Below, in pieces: positions 28,708 to 36,933 of a DNA stretch of 64,000 nt. The notes beneath the pieces were generated by a model. The model saw only the letters and a list, made by a program, of their open reading frames with translations, did not search any database and was not told the origin of the DNA. The stretch is from positions 248,001 to 312,000 of the forward strand of contig JAXMAB010000005.1 in the NCBI GenBank assembly GCA_046350655.1, written 5' to 3'. The DNA is from JAEUHO01 sp046350655 (GTDB lineage Bacteria; Planctomycetota; PLA2; JAEUHO01). Numbering within the stretch: the first letter of the stretch is position 1; every line of letters starts with the position of its first letter. The position numbers and the translations under genes are program-made.

Positions 28708-28767
28708 GACGGGAATCGGCCCCCCGGGCCGATCCGTCATCGTACTCGTCCCCCGGTCACCGGGGGA

Positions 28768-29571
28768 TCACGAAGGGTCCGGCCGCAGCTCCCGGAGGTG
28801 CGCGACCGGCACGAACGTCCGCTCGCCGTCGGGCCCCTCGATCTCGACGCCCCGGTCGAGGTCCACCGACCGCAGGATCCCGCGCCGCGCGGCGTCGCCG
28901 ACGAGGAACCGCACGGGTTCGCCGAGGAGGGCGAGCCGCGCGCGGTAGGCCTCGACGAGGGCGGCCCGCCCCGACGGGGACGCAAGGCCCGCGAGCCCCC
29001 GGTCGAGGCCCGTCAGGAAGGCGACGAGCAGCTCCTCGCGATGGATCGGGCGCGTCGTGTGGAGCGCCAGCGCCGTCGTCGCGGCCGCGACGTCGGCGGG
29101 GAGGCCGGACGGCACGCCCTCGACGTTCACCCCGACGCCGACGACGACGCCCACGGCGTCGTCCGGGCCTCGCGTCACCACGCCGTGGGTCTCGAGCAGG
29201 ATCCCCGCAACCTTCTTGCGGTGGACCCAAAGGTCGTTGGGCCACTTCACCTCGACCGGGACGCCCGTGCGGGACGTGATGGCGTCCGCGAGCGCGACCG
29301 CGGTCGCGACGACGAGCGGGCCCGGGAGGTCGCGGACCGGCACCGTCACGACGAGGGAGGCGTACAGCCCGCCGCGGGGCGAGGCGAACCGGTTGCCGCC
29401 GCGGCCGCGGCCCGCGGTCTGCCGGGCGGCGACGAGGCCGCCGCGGGTCTCGCCGGCGTCGCGCCGCGCGGCGGCCTCGTCGTTGGTGGAGCCGACCTCG
29501 TCGTAGGAGGTGACGGCCCAGCCGGTGCGCCGCGCGACGTCGGCGGCGAAGTCCGTCGGCGAGGTCGTCAT
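28768..29571 (-). CDS. birA: Biotin--[acetyl-CoA-carboxylase] ligase
   Basis: BirA activates biotin with ATP and attaches it to carrier-protein lysines, chiefly of acetyl-CoA carboxylase. The 267-residue product shows the catalytic-domain motifs STNDEA, ARQTAGRGRGGNRFASPRGG (biotinyl-AMP loop), VEVKWPNDLWV and KVAGILLE, then a C-terminal SH3-like segment (RGILRSVDLDRGVEIEG). It lacks the N-terminal helix-turn-helix of E. coli BirA, so it should be a ligase without repressor function. It runs on the same strand just upstream of the histidine kinase. Confidence 0.93.
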   Translation of the reverse strand: MTTSPTDFAADVARRTGWAVTSYDEVGSTNDEAAARRDAGETRGGLVAARQTAGRGRGGNRFASPRGGLYASLVVTVPVRDLPGPLVVATAVALADAITSRTGVPVEVKWPNDLWVHRKKVAGILLETHGVVTRGPDDAVGVVVGVGVNVEGVPSGLPADVAAATTALALHTTRPIHREELLVAFLTGLDRGLAGLASPSGRAALVEAYRARLALLGEPVRFLVGDAARRGILRSVDLDRGVEIEGPDGERTFVPVAHLRELRPDPS

Positions 29572-29598
29572 CGGCGCGGGGGCTCCCCCCGCGTCAGG

Positions 29599-29955
29599 TC
29601 AGGGACGGACGGCGCCGTGCGGGGGCGGGGCCGAGGTCGGCGGCGTCGGGAGCGCGCCGCGGCGCCCCAGGATCTTGGCGATGTCCGCCGCCACCAAGGG
29701 CTGCACGGTGACCGCGAACCCGCTCGCGATCAAGGTCGCGCCGATGCACTGGCCCCAGTAGCCGCTCTCGGCGCCGAGGATCGAGACGTCGAGGATCCGG
29801 AGGACCGCGTCGAGGGTGAGCCAGCCGGCGCCGACGAGCATGACGAGGTGCCCGCCGGACTTCGCGCGCCGCCAGACCAGGAACGAGAGCGCGGCGAGGG
29901 CGGCCCAGGGCAGGGCGAGCAGGAGGGCGGTGCCGTAGATCGTCGCGAGAGCCAT
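29599..29955 (-). CDS. Small membrane protein
   Basis: The 118-residue product has three hydrophobic segments (ATIYGTALLLALPWAALAAL, a stretch around HLVMLVGAGWLTLDAVL, and GATLIASGFAVTVQPLVA) and a Pro-rich tail. No family was recognised. It is 27 nt upstream of birA on the same strand and might share its transcript. The ATG at 29955 has a GGAGG a few bases ahead (GGAGGTTCCC). Function unknown. Confidence 0.6.
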   Translation of the reverse strand: MALATIYGTALLLALPWAALAALSFLVWRRAKSGGHLVMLVGAGWLTLDAVLRILDVSILGAESGYWGQCIGATLIASGFAVTVQPLVAADIAKILGRRGALPTPPTSAPPPHGAVRP

Positions 29956-30142
29956 GGGAACCTCCGACCGCGTCCCCCCGGGGGCCCGCGGTCCTCTATT
30001 CCTCCCATCGGCCGGGAGAGGCCTCCGGGCCAAGCCCCCCCGGTCCGGACCCCGGGCGCGGCGAAACCGAAACCGGGTGGGGCGGGTTGAATGGGTGGCC
30101 CTTCCCCCACGTCGGAGCCGCGGCCCCTCGGCCCCCCCGCCC

Positions 30143-31906
30143 ATGACCGCATCCCCCCGTGCCCGTGCGTCCGTGCTCCGCCGATTCGGCCCGCGTGGCC
30201 TCCTCGGCGGCGCCGTCCTCGTCGCCGCGACGGCCGTCGCGAGCGTCGCGCGGACCGCGGACGCCGCCGACCCGGCGCTCGACTTCGCCTACTTCCGCGA
30301 GCGCATCGAGCCGGTGCTCCAGAGCGTCTGCGCCGAGTGCCACGCCGGCAAGGGTCAGGGGAAGTTCGCCCTGATCGCGCGCGCGCCGGGGGTCAGGATC
30401 CCGGAGGCCGAGAGCAAGACGAACTTCGACACGATCTCGAAGCTGGTCGTGCCCGGCAAGCCCGAGAAGAGCCCGTTCCTCCTGAAGCCGCTCGCGGTCG
30501 CCGACGGCGGCGTCGCGCACAAGGGCGGCGACCGCATCTTCAAGGGCACGCCCGCGCACAAGGCGTGGCTCGACTTCATCAACGGCAGCAAGGGCAGCCC
30601 GGCCGCCGCCGCGAGCGCGCCGAGCGCCCCGGGCCAGCCCGACTTCGGCTACTTCGTCGCGCGCGTCGAGCCCGTCCTGCTCGGCGTCTGCTCGCAGTGC
30701 CACGCGGCGCCCGGCAAGGGCCAGTTCTCGCTCGTCGTCCGCGCGCCCGGCGTGCGGCTGACGACGGCCGACCACCGCGCGAACTTCGAGACCGTGCTGC
30801 GGCTGCTGACGCCCGGCAAGCCCGAGCGCTCGCTCTTCCTGCTGAAGCCGCTCGCCGAGCGCGACGGCGGCGCCAAGCACCAGGGCGGCGACCGCATCAG
30901 CAAGGGCGACGCGAACCACACCGCGTGGACCGAGTTCATCAACGGCGTGAAGGGCCCGCCCCCGCCGGAGGACGCCGCCCCCGAGGAAGCGCTCCCCGCG
31001 ATCGGCGACCAGGGCCTCGTGCTCCAGGTGGAGACGGGCACGATCGGCGGCGACGCGTCGTTCACGACCGTCGAGGGCGCGACGGGCGCGGCCGCGGTGC
31101 CGGGCGCGGGCGGCGGGCGCGTCTCGCTGCGCTTCCGCGCCTCGCGGCGCTCGGACTACGCGCTGATGCTGCGCGCGGGGCCCGGCTTCCGCGGCGCCCG
31201 CGTGCGCGTGGACGGCGGCGACCCGCTCGACGTCCCCGCGAGCCCCTCCGGCTTCTCGGACGTCGCGCCGGTGGTGCCGCTCGACGGCGGCCGCCCGCTC
31301 GACGGCCGCGCCGGCAAGCTGACGCTCGAGGGCGAGGCCCTCGCGATGGACGGCCGCGAGGGCACGGCGCGCTTCCTCTCGCCCGCGGACCTCGCGCACA
31401 CGCGCGTGTCGGTCCTCGTCACGGTGCCCGGGCCCGACGAGACGGGCCGCGACGACGCGTGGCTGCTCTTCGACTGCCTCGACCACCAGAACGGCAAGTT
31501 CTTCGGCCTCTCCGACGGCGGCCGCCGCGTCGTGATGGGCGTGATCGAGGGCGGGCGGCCGCGCATCGTGAAGAGCGCCGCCGCGCCCGCCGTGGGCGGC
31601 GCGACGCCCGTCCGCCTCGCCGTCGACCTCGTGGACGGCCTCGCGGTCGGCCGCGTCGACGACAAGCCCGTCGTGTTCGTGAACTTCGACCGCGAGCTGG
31701 GCGCCGCCCGCTTCGGCGTCCAGACGCACGGCCTCGCCACGGTGCGCGAGCTGACCGCGTCGATGCGGACCGACGAGGTCCACCGCGCGAAGTTCTCGAC
31801 CGGGGCCGTGTTCTCGCTCACGCGAGGCCCGCACGCCCTCGAGATCGAGCTGCTGCCCCAGGGCGCCCCGATCGACGCCGTCGTCGTGAAGGAAGTCGCG
31901 CCCTGA
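30143..31906 (+). CDS. Exported planctomycete-type cytochrome with two CxxCH motifs
   Basis: The 587-residue product has a signal peptide (about 1-42) and two tandem repeats of about 105 residues, each with a haem-c motif: SVCAECHAGKG and GVCSQCHAAPGKG. Each is followed by PGKPE(K/R)S-FLLKPL and KGGDRI-like sequence, typical of planctomycete PSCyt1 domains. The remainder is a beta-rich C-terminal half (about 300-587) resembling a jelly-roll or LamG-like module (LLFDCLDHQNGKFFGLSDGG). It is probably a periplasmic redox or substrate-binding protein. The repeat implies internal duplication. It precedes the EF-hand gene by 50 nt on the same strand. This protein is one of the best pointers to Planctomycetota. 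Confidence 0.82.
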   Translation: MTASPRARASVLRRFGPRGLLGGAVLVAATAVASVARTADAADPALDFAYFRERIEPVLQSVCAECHAGKGQGKFALIARAPGVRIPEAESKTNFDTISKLVVPGKPEKSPFLLKPLAVADGGVAHKGGDRIFKGTPAHKAWLDFINGSKGSPAAAASAPSAPGQPDFGYFVARVEPVLLGVCSQCHAAPGKGQFSLVVRAPGVRLTTADHRANFETVLRLLTPGKPERSLFLLKPLAERDGGAKHQGGDRISKGDANHTAWTEFINGVKGPPPPEDAAPEEALPAIGDQGLVLQVETGTIGGDASFTTVEGATGAAAVPGAGGGRVSLRFRASRRSDYALMLRAGPGFRGARVRVDGGDPLDVPASPSGFSDVAPVVPLDGGRPLDGRAGKLTLEGEALAMDGREGTARFLSPADLAHTRVSVLVTVPGPDETGRDDAWLLFDCLDHQNGKFFGLSDGGRRVVMGVIEGGRPRIVKSAAAPAVGGATPVRLAVDLVDGLAVGRVDDKPVVFVNFDRELGAARFGVQTHGLATVRELTASMRTDEVHRAKFSTGAVFSLTRGPHALEIELLPQGAPIDAVVVKEVAP

Positions 31907-31956
31907 CGCGCCGCGCCGCCGCATCCCGTCCGACCGAACCCGTCCGGAGCCCTGCC

Positions 31957-33093
31957 ATGGTCCCCTCCCGCGTCCTCACGCTCCCGTCCCTCGCCGTCGC
32001 GGCCCTCGTCGCGTTCGCGGGCATCGCCCGCGCCGACGACCCGCCGATGAACCCGCCCGCGAACCCGCCCGGCGCGCCGGGCACGGGCGAGGCCCCGCGC
32101 AACTCGCGGTTCTTCGACACCTACGACGCCAACCAGGACGGCAAGGTCACGAAGGACGAGTACACGGGCGACCCGGCGGTCTTCGACGTCGTGGACGCCG
32201 ACAAGGACGGCGTCGTGACGCTGGCCGAGCTCGGCATGCCGGCGGACTACAAGCCGCGGCCGCTCCCGAAGCCGATGGACGAGAAGCCCGAGGCCGCGCG
32301 CGGCGGGAACCTCTCGGAGCGCCTCGAGAAGTTCAAGGTGCAGCTCGCCGGCTGGGACGCGGACAAGGACGGGAAGGTCACGAAGGACGAGTACAAGGGC
32401 AAGGTCCCCTTCGAGACCATGGACCGCAACAAGGACGGCGTGATCACGATGGACGACCTGCGCGGCGCCGGCAAGGGCGAGCCGGGCAAGCCCGGCACGC
32501 CCGGCGGCGTGCCCAACCCCGACGAGATGCGCCAGCGCTTCAAGGACGCCGACAAGAACGGCGACGGCAAGGTCACGAAGGACGAGTTCCCGGGCCCCCC
32601 CGAGCGCTTCGAGATGCTCGACCGCAACAAGGACGGCGCGGTGACCGCCGACGAGATCGAGGCCGCGCTGAAGGAAGGCATGAACGGCGAGGGCGGCCGC
32701 GGCAAGCGCATGTTCCAGCGCTTCGACAAGGACGGCGACGGGAAGGTGTCGCGCGCGGAGTTCCCGGGCGGCGACGAGGCCTTCCAGGCGATGGACAAGA
32801 ACGGCGACGGGTTCGTGTCCGCCGACGAGGTCCCCGCGGCCCGCGCCGGCAAGGGCGAGAAGAAGCCCGAGCCCGCGGGCGCGACCGCCCCGACGACGCC
32901 GGGCGAGACGCCGATGGCCCCGACGCCGCCGGCCGCGAACCCGCCGTCGGGCGGGCTCGGGACCCTGTTCAACGCGCTCGACCGCGACCACGACGGCAAG
33001 CTCTCGCGCGCCGAGTTCCCCGGCACCGACGACGAGTGGCGCCGCCTCGACCGCAACGCGAACGGCTGGATCGAGGCCGACGAGGCCAAGTAG
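31957..33093 (+). CDS. Exported protein with ten EF-hand loops
   Basis: The 378-residue product has a signal peptide (about 1-26), a Pro-rich linker and ten canonical Ca2+-binding EF-hand loops, for example DANQDGKVTKDE, DADKDGVVTLAE, DRNKDGVITMDD, DKDGDGKVSRAE and DRNANGWIEADE. They come in pairs, as in calmodulin-like folds. A Pro/Thr-rich spacer separates loop eight from loop nine. It probably binds calcium outside the cytoplasm, as a buffer, adhesin or structural protein. It follows the cytochrome gene on the same strand. Secreted EF-hand proteins with this look are common in planctomycetes. Confidence 0.88.
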   Translation: MVPSRVLTLPSLAVAALVAFAGIARADDPPMNPPANPPGAPGTGEAPRNSRFFDTYDANQDGKVTKDEYTGDPAVFDVVDADKDGVVTLAELGMPADYKPRPLPKPMDEKPEAARGGNLSERLEKFKVQLAGWDADKDGKVTKDEYKGKVPFETMDRNKDGVITMDDLRGAGKGEPGKPGTPGGVPNPDEMRQRFKDADKNGDGKVTKDEFPGPPERFEMLDRNKDGAVTADEIEAALKEGMNGEGGRGKRMFQRFDKDGDGKVSRAEFPGGDEAFQAMDKNGDGFVSADEVPAARAGKGEKKPEPAGATAPTTPGETPMAPTPPAANPPSGGLGTLFNALDRDHDGKLSRAEFPGTDDEWRRLDRNANGWIEADEAK

Positions 33094-33100
33094 CCCGATC

Positions 33101-33376
33101 GCGCGCGGGCACGCGAGGCCCGGTGGCCGACGCCGGGCCGCCGTGTTCCACGGACGTCGCCGCGACCGGCGGGCGGCCGCAAGGGCCGCGCCCTACGGGT
33201 TCCTGCGGCCCGCCGCATCGTCGCGACCGACGGCCACGCGTCGCGTCGCGTCGCGTCGCGCCGGGCCGGGGGCGGTCGCGCGCGCGGGCACGCGAGGCCC
33301 GGTGGCCGACGCCGGGCCGCCACGTTCCACGGACGTCGCCGCGACCGGCGGGCGGCCGCGGGGGCCGCGGCCCCTA
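33101..33376. repeat. Two direct copies of a ~95-bp intergenic element
   Basis: The element is present at 33101-33196 and 33280-33376, about 180 bp apart. It begins with the dispersed GGGCACGCGAGGCCCGG motif, continues through GGCCGACGCCGGGCC and GGACGTCGCCGCGACC, and ends with GGGCGGCC...GGGCCGCGCCCTAC, which can fold on itself. Between the copies is a run of four TCGCG units (33241-33260). The same core occurs at 38701-38731 and 41611-41641. No gene is seen in the stretch. Confidence 0.8.
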
Positions 33377-34288
33377 CCGGCGCGCGGCCCGCTCCGCGAG
33401 GCGCAGCCACCGCTTCGCGAGGATCGACTCCGCGGCGTCGTGGACCGCCTGACGGAGGAAGAACGGCGGCGCGACGGGGCTCCCCGCCACGATCACCTCG
33501 CGCACGAACGCGCCGAACGCGGTCGGCTCGATGATCGCGAGCCCGCGGAAGTACGACACGCGCTGGCGCGGGGCCGTGTCGTCGAAGTCGTAGCGGACGA
33601 GGTGCCGCCCGTCGGGCAGCGCCTCGGCGGACACGCGCAGCGTCCACCGGAAGTCGTAGCGGAACGGCCCGCGCCCGAGGTCGAGCATCGCGATCCGGAG
33701 CGTCCGCTCGCGCCGCGCGCCCTCGACGCGCGGCGCCGCCTCCACGACCTCGTCCGCCGACAGCGCCGTCTGCTCGGCGGCGGCGTCGAGCACCTGCTCC
33801 ACGAACGCCGCGGGCGTGGTCGCGACGGGGAACGCCATCCCGAACGCGAACGTCGTCGCGATGTCGCGCCGGCCGGCCTCGCGCGCGGCCGCCCGTGCCG
33901 CGTGCTCCGCGCTCGGCAGGTGGGACGGCGCGGCCGTGCAGTGGGCGGGGGCGTCCATGACCGGCAGCGGCAGGCCGAGCGCGAGGACCGCGAGGTCCTC
34001 GACGCCCGCGAGGAACCGCGTGGACGGCAGGGGCGCCGGCGCGCGCGCCGGCAGCATCGACGGCGGGGCCCCGCGCGGCGCGACGGGGTTCGCGAGCGTC
34101 GGCGCCGGCTCCGCGCGGCGCACCTCGGCGAGGGCGGAGGCCCCCGCGTGCCGCTGCGCGGGCGTGCAACCGCCGCATGCCGCGGACGCCGCGAGCGCCG
34201 CCCCGGCGAGCCAGCGCCGCCGCGCGCCCCCGGGACGCGGCCCCCGCGGGCCCGGACGGTCGCGAAGGAGGGGCGCGGAGGGCGTCAC
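33374..34288 (-). CDS. Exported hypothetical protein, possible lipoprotein
   Basis: The 304-residue product starts at a GTG with GAGG ahead. It has a long basic head with RRRWLAGAALAASAACGGC, where either Cys could be the lipid attachment point. The mature part is alanine-rich, followed by a region with beta strands (RTLRIAMLDLGRGPFRYDFRWTLRVS, HLVRYDFDDTAPRQRVSYFRG). No family was recognised, and the second half could be a START/polyketide-cyclase-like barrel. Its 3' end touches the second repeat element. Confidence 0.6.
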   Translation of the reverse strand: MTPSAPLLRDRPGPRGPRPGGARRRWLAGAALAASAACGGCTPAQRHAGASALAEVRRAEPAPTLANPVAPRGAPPSMLPARAPAPLPSTRFLAGVEDLAVLALGLPLPVMDAPAHCTAAPSHLPSAEHAARAAAREAGRRDIATTFAFGMAFPVATTPAAFVEQVLDAAAEQTALSADEVVEAAPRVEGARRERTLRIAMLDLGRGPFRYDFRWTLRVSAEALPDGRHLVRYDFDDTAPRQRVSYFRGLAIIEPTAFGAFVREVIVAGSPVAPPFFLRQAVHDAAESILAKRWLRLAERAARR

Positions 34289-34487
34289 GGCCTCACGATA
34301 CTCGCCCGTCGAGCACGGCCCCGCGACGGCCACCGGGCCTCGCGTCCCCCCCACCCCGACCGCCCTCGTCGTGACGGAGCCGATCGCCCCGCGCGCGCCG
34401 CCCGGCCCCCGCCCCGACGGGCGGCCCTTCGACGACGAGCGTCTCGCCGGGTGGCGGCACGCACCGGGGCGCGCCCGCGCCGCGCGA

Positions 34488-35036
34488 TCAGGTCGCGAGC
34501 GAGCGCTCCTCCTCGGACGGCGCGGCGCCGAACGCGCGGACCTTCTCGGCCTCGGCGTCCCAGCCGTCGGAGCAGCGCACCGCGAGGAACGCGGCGAAAC
34601 ACGCGTCGAGGTCGGCGTAGGCCCGACGGACGCCCGCGAGCGACGCCGCGAGCCGCTCCTCGGACTGCTCGCCCTCGGGCTTGGGCGGCTTCACGCCGGA
34701 GAGGTCGAGGTCCTCGGCGCGGATCGTCATGGCCGTCTCCTCCTCGCCGCGGGCGAAGAGGACGCGAGCCGCCGTGACGACCTTGCCGTTGCGCAGCGCG
34801 ACCTTGCCCTCGGCGCTCGCGCCCGGCATGCCCGCGCGCAGCGACGTCTTGCGCGCCGCGCCGCGCTCGCCGCGCAGCTCGAGGAACTCGTCCACGTGGA
34901 CGAAGAACGCGTCGCCCGCGGCGTCGACGAACTCGGGCGACGTGCTCGCGCGCCACCAGAGCCACGTGAGGAACTCGGGGCCGAGGAAGTCCATGCCCCC
35001 GCGCTCGTCCACGGGGCGGTCCTTCGGGCGGATCAT
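34488..35036 (-). CDS. RdgC-like second part (FLGPEFLTWLWWR family)
   Basis: The 182-residue product carries FLGPEFLTWLWWR near its start, then a basic/hydrophobic beta region (KVALRNGKVVTAARVLFARG) and a C-terminal helical part. In E. coli RdgC the C-terminal half contains an analogous GKxVTxLALxW strand, so this gene together with its upstream partner may represent an RdgC-like protein split in two. Its ATG overlaps the stop of the partner (ATGA). RdgC is a DNA-binding ring protein that moderates RecA. The assignment rests on pattern and pairing and is tentative. Confidence 0.55.
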   Translation of the reverse strand: MIRPKDRPVDERGGMDFLGPEFLTWLWWRASTSPEFVDAAGDAFFVHVDEFLELRGERGAARKTSLRAGMPGASAEGKVALRNGKVVTAARVLFARGEEETAMTIRAEDLDLSGVKPPKPEGEQSEERLAASLAGVRRAYADLDACFAAFLAVRCSDGWDAEAEKVRAFGAAPSEEERSLAT

Positions 35037-35758
35037 CGCAGCGCCTCCTCGGAACGGGTCGCGCGCGCGGCGATCGCGGCGGGGAGGCCGGCGTCCTGGG
35101 CGCGGCTGAAGTCGGTGCGGCGGACGGCGGCGAGGGCCTCGCTCCCGCCCTTGCCCTCGAGGAGCTCGAGCGCGCGGTGGAACGGCGTGAGCGCCGACAG
35201 CGACACGTCGAACGTGTCGGAGAACGCGGCGCGGAACAGCTCGTTCGCCGGCTTGCCGAGCGCGCCGAACAGCACGATCCCGTCCCGCGGGTACACGAGG
35301 ACCGGGTGGACCTCCATGGTCGGGTTCGTGTTGCGCAGGAGCTCCTCGGTGAGGGCCTTGCGGATCTCCGCGCGCTCGTCGCGCGAGATGCGGCCGCCGG
35401 GCCGCTTCGAGCCGCCCTCGCCGGCCCCGCCCGCGCCCTCCGCGGCGCGCTCCGCGTCCTTCTTCCGGCCGCGGAACTCGAGGTCCATCATCGCGCGCAG
35501 CAGGCGGCTGTTGACGCGGCGCTTGTCCACGCGCAGCGCGAACACGGCGCACGGGCCGCGGACCGTCGAGCCGGTCTCGAACCGGGCGTCGAGGCAGTTG
35601 TCGGCCGTGACCCAGCCGAACGTGCGCTCCTCGTGCGGGGAGAGGGGCTCGAACCTGCGTTCCGTGAGCCGCCGGGCGAAGTCGGCGCTCTCCACCGACG
35701 GGAGGGCGCCCTCGATCCGGTAGCGGCGCGCGGACAGGGACCGGAGGGAGAAGCTCAT
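35033..35758 (-). CDS. RdgC-like N-terminal part
   Basis: The 241-residue product has an N-terminal region resembling RdgC: RRYRIEG, FARRLTERRFEPLSPHEERTFGWV, where RdgC has FTPCGSQDMAKFGWV, then a conserved strand FALRVDKRRVNSRLLRAMMD, a charged linker with GAGGAGEGGSKRPGG, and RDERAEIRKALTEELL. The length is only about the first two thirds of RdgC; the rest may be supplied by the overlapping next gene. It lacks a signal peptide and is cytoplasmic. It may modulate recombination or serve in phage interplay, by analogy. Confidence 0.55.
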   Translation of the reverse strand: MSFSLRSLSARRYRIEGALPSVESADFARRLTERRFEPLSPHEERTFGWVTADNCLDARFETGSTVRGPCAVFALRVDKRRVNSRLLRAMMDLEFRGRKKDAERAAEGAGGAGEGGSKRPGGRISRDERAEIRKALTEELLRNTNPTMEVHPVLVYPRDGIVLFGALGKPANELFRAAFSDTFDVSLSALTPFHRALELLEGKGGSEALAAVRRTDFSRAQDAGLPAAIAARATRSEEALR

Positions 35759-35876
35759 GGCCCGGACGCTACCCCGCAGGGGGGACGCGAGGCCCGGCGC
35801 GCGGCGAGGGCCGCGCCCCGCCGTGTCGGAGCGCCGTGGTAACGGCGCGTCCCCTCCGGCCCGCCCGTGCGCCGCG

Positions 35877-36677
35877 TCAGACGCGGGCGCGGTCCGCGCG
35901 CGCCCGGCGTTCGCGCGCGCGCGCGAGGCGGTCGTGCCGCGCGAGGATGCGCCGCGCCCACGCGGCGAGCCCGGAACCGCCGGCGTAGGCGCGGAGGATG
36001 CGCAGGCGGTCGGTGCGCGACAGCGCGCCGCGGAGATCGAGCTCGAGGGTCGCGAGGTCGTCGTCGGGCTTCCACCGGAACGACGGCGCGCCGCCGCGGC
36101 GGCAGTCGCAGAACCACACCGACGGCCCGTCCTCGTCCACGCGCACGAGCACGTTGCGCGGGAAGAGGTCGCGGTGCACGAAGCCCTCGCTGTGCATGCG
36201 GTGCGCGTGCCGCCCGATCAACTGCGCGACGCGGCGGCGGGTGGCGACGTCGTCGCGCACCGGGTCGCCCGGCGTCGCGAGGCGCGCCGCGAGGTCGATC
36301 GAGTCGGGCACGTGCTCGGTGAGGAGCGCGTGGGCGACGAGCCGCCCCTTCTCGGTGCGCGAGGCCGCGGCGACCGGGCGCACGGCCGGGACGCCGTGCT
36401 CGCGGAGGAACTCGAGGCCCTTGAACTCGGCGACCTCGGGCGCGGTCCCGAAGAGCGTCCCGCGGCCGAGGAGCCCCTTCGCGGTCGCCCAGCCGCCGTA
36501 CCGGTACCGCTTGAGGTGGAAGCGGCCCACGGTGCCATCCACCGGCAGGTCGACGACCGTCACGAGGCTGGTGGCGTCGGCCGGGCCCCCGAGCCGGAAC
36601 AACGCGTCCGCCGACGACAGGCCCGCGGAGGCCAGCGCCGGCGCGAGCGCCTTGTCGAGCAGGAGTCGGGTGCCCAT
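35877..36677 (-). CDS. WaaP/InaA-family sugar or lipid kinase
   Basis: The 266-residue product resembles the LPS core heptose kinase family: FHLKRYRYGG with the ATP-binding Lys, EFKGLEFLREHGVPAVRPVA, LTEHVPDSIDL, the catalytic loop HSEGFVHRDLFPRNVLV (HRD-like) and the metal-binding FCDCRRG where kinases usually have DFD or DFG. It probably phosphorylates a lipopolysaccharide core sugar in the cytoplasm. It stands alone with a TAGAAT box 9 nt ahead of the ATG, so the message may be leaderless. It is divergent from the TPR gene. Confidence 0.8.
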   Translation of the reverse strand: MGTRLLLDKALAPALASAGLSSADALFRLGGPADATSLVTVVDLPVDGTVGRFHLKRYRYGGWATAKGLLGRGTLFGTAPEVAEFKGLEFLREHGVPAVRPVAAASRTEKGRLVAHALLTEHVPDSIDLAARLATPGDPVRDDVATRRRVAQLIGRHAHRMHSEGFVHRDLFPRNVLVRVDEDGPSVWFCDCRRGGAPSFRWKPDDDLATLELDLRGALSRTDRLRILRAYAGGSGLAAWARRILARHDRLARARERRARADRARV

Positions 36678-36686
36678 GGGGGCGGG

Positions 36687-36692
36687 ATTCTA
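36687..36692 (-). promoter_or_regulatory. Putative -10 box TAGAAT of the WaaP-like kinase gene
   Basis: TAGAAT ends 9 nt upstream of the ATG at 36677, followed by CCCGCCCCC, which contains no ribosome site. It matches the TANNNT-CCCGC pattern at lepA. Confidence 0.45.
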
Positions 36693-36933
36693 GCCCGCGC
36701 ACCTCCCCGGGCCGGCACCGCGGCGAGGCCGTCGGCCCGTCCGGCACCCCGCCGACCGCCCCCTCCGGGCCCGGCACGGCGCGTGCGAATTCCACGGCGC
36801 GCGGTCGGGGCCTATCCGGCCCCCCAGCCGCCCCAACCCTTGTCGCCTTCGCGGGTTGCGTCAGGATGGTCGGCCATCCCCACGGGGGAACCGGCCCCGG
36901 CCGCGCCCCCGCCCCGTCACGGAGTCGTAGCCC

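Noticed and set aside
33241..33262. TCGCG pentamer run as a phase-variation tract
   Set aside because: It lies between stop codons in non-coding repeat DNA, about 110 bp from the nearest gene end, so slippage would not switch a gene.
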